This document shows, in pieces, positions 61,436-64,000 of a DNA stretch of 64,000 nt. The DNA is taken from positions 1-64,000 of the forward strand of contig NZ_QGDS01000009.1 of the NCBI RefSeq assembly GCF_003149105.1. Reading direction: 5' to 3'. Under the pieces are notes generated by a model, which made no database searches, was not told the DNA's origin, and saw nothing but the letters and a program-made list of their open reading frames with translations. The DNA is from Faecalicatena contorta (GTDB lineage: Bacteria > Bacillota > Clostridia > Lachnospirales > Lachnospiraceae). Every line of letters begins with the position of its first letter. The stretch's first letter is position 1. Made by a program: the position numbers and the translations under genes.

Positions 61436-61489
61436 TGAAATATACTTTATAATTTAAGGTGAAATACACTTAATATTTAAAAGTATATT
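61436..61489. promoter_or_regulatory. Repeated boxes, candidate Lrp-type binding sites
   Basis: TGAAATATACTT (61436-61447) and TGAAATACACTT (61460-61471) are direct repeats 24 bases apart, and AAGTATATT (61481-61489) repeats the core inverted. Lrp-family octamers bind such phased arrays. The boxes lie between the divergent Lrp-type and ald genes. Confidence 0.5.
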
Positions 61490-61597
61490 GAAGTTATTGG
61501 ACACTATTTACAACAAAATTCAAATAAATTATCATAAATATACATTATTAACAACGGTGTTGAAAGACTAATGGGGAATAGGAAAGGTGGTATTAAA

Positions 61598-62710
61598 ATG
61601 AAAGTAGGATGTGTAAAAGAAATCAAAAAGTATGAGTACAGGGTTGGCCTGACTCCTGAAAATGTAAAGGAGTACGTGAGCCATAATCATGAGGTCTACA
61701 TTCAAAAAAGTGCGGGAGAAGGTGCGTCTTTTACTGATGAGATGTATAGAGAAGCAGGTGCGGTTATCCTGGATACGGCAGAAAAGGTGTGGGCAGAATG
61801 TGATATGATTGTAAAGGTAAAGGAACCCCTGAAAGAAGAATATGATTTGATACGTGAAAATCAGATTATATACACATATCTTCATCTTGCAGCGGACAGA
61901 CCTCTTACGGATGCACTTCTAAAGAATAAAGCTAAGGCTGTAGCCTATGAGACAATTAGAGACAGAAACGGAGGACTTCCTCTCTTAAAGCCTATGAGTG
62001 AGGTGGCAGGAAGGTTTAGTATTCAGGCAGGGGCGAGATGCCTGGAAGGTACAATGGGTGGCATGGGCTTATTATTAGGCGGTGTGGCAGGAGTCAGACA
62101 GGCAAATGTATTAATTGTAGGTGCAGGGGTTGTTGGAACAAGCGCGTGTAAGATGGCCGTAGGGCTGGGAGCCCGGGTAACGATTGCAGATAATAATTTA
62201 GACCGCCTGGCATATTTAGATGATATTTTTGGCTCAAAGATTCAAACAATGTACAGCACGGATGCTGCATTGGAAAAAGCCTGCCATGCAGCAGACCTTG
62301 TAATCGGATGTGTTTTGATTCCAGGCGCAAAAGCTCCAAAGTTAATAAAAGAGCGTTACCTTGACGGGATGAAAAAGGGGAGTGTAATTGTAGATGTCGC
62401 AGTGGACCAGGGAGGATGCTGTGAGACTACGGTTCCAACATACCATGATAATCCGACCTTTGTATTAAAAGATGTGGTTCATTATTGTGTGGCCAATATA
62501 CCGGGAGCAGTTGCACAGACTTCTACAATGGCACTTACAAACTCAACACTCCGCCATGGACTGGCAATTGCTGATAATGGTCTGGAAGAAGCAATTCGGA
62601 AAGATAAGCTGCTTGCGCTCGGTGTGAACTGTTATGATGGAAAACTGACCTGTAAAGAGGTTGCGGAAGGATATGGAATTGAATTTGAGGATATCTTTGC
62701 ACTCATCTGA
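61598..62710 (+). CDS. ald: Alanine dehydrogenase
   Basis: A 370-residue enzyme, the usual length. The start KVGCVKEIKKYEYRVGLTPENV is the AlaDh/PNT N-terminal signature; MSEVAGRFSIQAGA, the NAD motif VLIVGAGVVGTSACKMAVGLG and CVLIPGAKAPKLI follow, then VVDVAVDQGGCCET and YCVANIPGAVAQTST. It interconverts alanine and pyruvate with NAD+. ATG 61598 lies after GGAAAGGTGG; an ATG at 61571 lacks a signal. Regulated by the divergent Lrp-type protein. Confidence 0.96.
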   Translation: MKVGCVKEIKKYEYRVGLTPENVKEYVSHNHEVYIQKSAGEGASFTDEMYREAGAVILDTAEKVWAECDMIVKVKEPLKEEYDLIRENQIIYTYLHLAADRPLTDALLKNKAKAVAYETIRDRNGGLPLLKPMSEVAGRFSIQAGARCLEGTMGGMGLLLGGVAGVRQANVLIVGAGVVGTSACKMAVGLGARVTIADNNLDRLAYLDDIFGSKIQTMYSTDAALEKACHAADLVIGCVLIPGAKAPKLIKERYLDGMKKGSVIVDVAVDQGGCCETTVPTYHDNPTFVLKDVVHYCVANIPGAVAQTSTMALTNSTLRHGLAIADNGLEEAIRKDKLLALGVNCYDGKLTCKEVAEGYGIEFEDIFALI

Positions 62711-62818
62711 TTTTAAAATTAAAACTGGCAGGCTTTATTTCATAATGTGACTAAATCACAGAACTTTCTATGCTTAATGGGTATGATAATGGAAAAGAAA
62801 GCAGAGGAGGAGTTCATT

Positions 62819-63115
62819 ATGAAAGTAATATTAGATAAAAAGCTTAAAGATTACATGAATGAAAAGGGAGAGAAGGATATCGTATTATATACCGACATGT
62901 GCAATACATGAGGTGGTTCCTACATGGAGATATTAGCAAGGTTTGCTAATAAAGATGAGAAACTAGAGAAAAAAGGATATGATAAGATTGCAAGTGAGTT
63001 AGGAGAAGTGTATCTGCCTCAGAATGGAATTGGATACTCTGATACTATAAAGTTTGGAATTTCAAAGTTTCTTTGGATGCCCCGAATTACAATAGAAGGG
63101 GTAAACATGGTGTGA
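62819..63115 (+). CDS. Probable HesB-like selenoprotein, with an in-frame TGA read as selenocysteine
   Basis: From ATG 62819, eight bases after GAGGAGG, the frame reads MKVILDKKLKDYMNEKGEKD, IVLYTDMCNT, then TGA (62909-62911), then GGSYMEILARFANKDEKLEK and onwards to a normal stop at 63113-63115. With TGA as selenocysteine at residue 31, the product has 98 residues and the motif CNT-U-GG. The overall shape matches the small HesB/IscA-like (seleno)proteins of clostridia, where Cys and Cys/Sec stand at this point. A 9-bp hairpin with GGU apex lies 19 bases after the TGA. The 62924 ATG alone has no ribosome binding site. A nonsense-mutated pseudogene is the alternative. Confidence 0.75.
62931..62951 (+). 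promoter_or_regulatory. Bacterial SECIS element
   Basis: TATTAGCAA (62931-62939) and TTGCTAATA (62943-62951) are perfect complements with the triloop GGT. The loop G lies 29 bases past the TGA, within the range for bacterial SECIS hairpins, and a GU-containing apex is what SelB contacts in known examples. Confidence 0.7.
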
Positions 63116-63160
63116 AATTGTGGATAGGACGCACTGAAAAATATACTGACCTAAAAGAAG

Positions 63161-63204
63161 AACGCTGTAATGCGGAATAATATTCCGGATTTGCAGCGTT
63201 TTTT
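63161..63204 (+). terminator. Terminator after the selenoprotein gene
   Basis: AACGCTG (63161-63167) pairs with CAGCGTT (63194-63200), with inner CGGAATA/TATTCCG pairing, followed by T residues. Confidence 0.85.
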
Positions 63205-63368
63205 ATGCTATAGGAAGGCGGAGAATCTTGCAGGCAAGATTCTTTTTATTTAATTTACCCGCACACTTTCATGTTGTAATTCGTTATACATATTGAACAT
63301 GATATTATATAAAGAACGATTTGTTTTTACTCATTGTTGAAGCAGCAAAGGAGGGGCTTATAGAATTC

Positions 63369-63857
63369 ATGGATATCGAAGAACAATATGATAAATTGTA
63401 CCGGTACTGCTATATGCATACACATCATAGACAGACGGCGGAGGATATTACACAGGAGGCCTTTCTTCGTTTTTTTGAAAGTCATTCTTATAAAGATAAA
63501 GGGAAGAAACTGGCATATCTTTACACCATAGCAAAAAATCTATGCATAGATTTTTACCGGAAGAAAAAGGAACAGCCAGTTCCAGAAAAGGAGTTATTTA
63601 ACAACGATGTAGAAATACATCAGAATTCCGCTGGGGATAACCAAGAGGAAATTATTGTACAGGCCCATATACTGAAGGAGGCAGTAGAAATTTTAGATGA
63701 GGAGAGTCAGGAAATAATATTTCTGAGGTATGTAAATGAATTAACAGTGGTGGATATTGGAAGAATATTGGGAATTTCCAGATTTGCTGTTCACCGTAGA
63801 ATTAAGCTGTGTTTAAGTCAGTTGAAAGACAAGCTTGGAAAGGAGGAGTTTTTTTGA
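63369..63857 (+). CDS. RNA polymerase sigma factor of the ECF type
   Basis: A 162-residue sigma-70 family protein with regions 2 and 4 only. Region 2: YDKLYRYCYMHTHHRQTAEDITQEAFLRFF and KLAYLYTIAKNLCIDFYRKKK. Region 4: EILDEESQEIIFLRYVNELTVVDIGRILGISRFAVHRRIKLCLSQLKDKL. ATG 63369 follows AAGGAGGGG at a slightly long distance (about 12 bases), which may limit translation. The downstream partner starts inside its stop codon, so the two are produced together. Confidence 0.92.
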   Translation: MDIEEQYDKLYRYCYMHTHHRQTAEDITQEAFLRFFESHSYKDKGKKLAYLYTIAKNLCIDFYRKKKEQPVPEKELFNNDVEIHQNSAGDNQEEIIVQAHILKEAVEILDEESQEIIFLRYVNELTVVDIGRILGISRFAVHRRIKLCLSQLKDKLGKEEFF

Positions 63858-64000
63858 AGAATAAGATGAAGAAGCAGCTAAAAATTATATATGAAGCACC
63901 TGAGCCCTTAGAAAAAGAAGGTTTTCTAAAAGCAATTGGTGAGCCGGAGATTTCTCATTGGAGATTATTAGCATATCAGATCCGATATATCCGAAAATGG
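63854..64000 (+). CDS. Start of a protein coupled to the ECF sigma factor, cut by the window edge
   Basis: TTG 63854 overlaps the sigma factor stop (TTGA) and follows AAGGAGGAG with five-base spacing. The 49 codons present read MKNKMKKQLKIIYEAPEPLE then KEGFLKAIGEPEISHWRLLA and onwards to the edge, uninterrupted. Genes in this position usually code for anti-sigma factors, but too little is present to identify it. Confidence 0.65.
   Translation, partial: MKNKMKKQLKIIYEAPEPLEKEGFLKAIGEPEISHWRLLAYQIRYIRKW

Noticed and set aside
62924..63115. A separate 63-residue gene starting at ATG 62924
   Set aside because: It has no ribosome binding site and is exactly in frame with a well-started ORF upstream across a TGA followed by a SECIS-like hairpin; it is better read as part of the selenoprotein.
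1..64000. CRISPR arrays, rRNA and tRNA genes
   Set aside because: No regularly spaced repeats and no recognisable rRNA or tRNA sequence were found by eye; a tRNA scan would settle any missed tRNA.

Overview
The window reads as a chromosomal segment of an anaerobic, low-to-middle GC gut Firmicute, most like a Lachnospiraceae or Clostridium-type organism. This rests on consensus TTGACA/TATAAT promoters, strong AGGAGG ribosome binding sites, many sugar and sugar-acid uptake modules, an old-yellow-enzyme family enoate reductase, a yjdF leader and gene, and a probable selenoprotein with a bacterial SECIS hairpin. No rRNA, tRNA or CRISPR array was seen. The left edge cuts an IS256-type transposase and the right edge cuts a gene that follows an ECF sigma factor.

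Layout. 1-1219: IS256 end and a MerR/TipAS regulator. 1635-8475: a ribose-type sugar ABC importer, a convergent AraC sensor, then a Gfo/Idh/MocA dehydrogenase and a TIM-barrel isomerase, probably one carbohydrate pathway. 8559-10401: TetR regulator and macrolide-type glycosyltransferase. 10454-14724: remnant of a DUF2075 ATPase, a three-gene ABC-2 exporter and its divergent TetR-type regulator. 14750-15303: yjdF with its structured leader. 15331-20496: sugar-acid operon read leftwards (LacI regulator, KDG kinase, KDPG aldolase fused to a VOC domain, FGGY kinase, HpaI-type aldolase). 21113-26073: permease, hydantoinase/oxoprolinase-type protein, an HExxH protein and a small membrane protein. 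26123-26440: debris, including a collapsed second yjdF copy.

26626-32780: AraC regulator, a YbtP/YbtQ-like pair of ABC exporters and a sodium:neurotransmitter-type symporter. 32944-34421: endonuclease III and 8-oxoguanine glycosylase, a base-excision repair pair. 34556-38128 (leftwards): the Mg2+ P-type ATPase mgtA, preceded by a long leader with a consensus promoter, an M-box Mg2+ riboswitch with its terminator, two candidate leader ORFs, a second terminator and a small dispersed repeat. 38398-41370: a BsuBI/PstI-like restriction-modification pair. 41457-46174: a MerR-type regulator divergent from a 1157-residue fusion of enoate reductase, short-chain dehydrogenase/epimerase and zinc ribbon.

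47226-56967: a copper (or related soft metal) handling island with an HMA-SafE-cupredoxin fusion, a membrane-anchored cupredoxin, a small membrane protein, a DUF2318 lipoprotein, an HxlR regulator, CopA, a lipoprotein, CopZ and a two-component system. 57145-60087: polar amino-acid ABC importer and a cytidylate-kinase-like protein. 60422-62710: low-molecular-weight tyrosine phosphatase, an Lrp-type regulator and divergent alanine dehydrogenase. 62819-63115: probable HesB-like selenoprotein whose in-frame TGA would make ordinary gene callers split or truncate it. 63369-64000: ECF sigma factor and a translationally coupled partner.

The observations I rate highest are the selenoprotein with SECIS, the three-part enoate reductase/SDR/zinc-ribbon enzyme, the layered mgtA leader with its flanking repeats, the copper island whose two cupredoxin proteins share Cys-Cys-Gly tails, and the yjdF duplicate that collapsed between short direct repeats.
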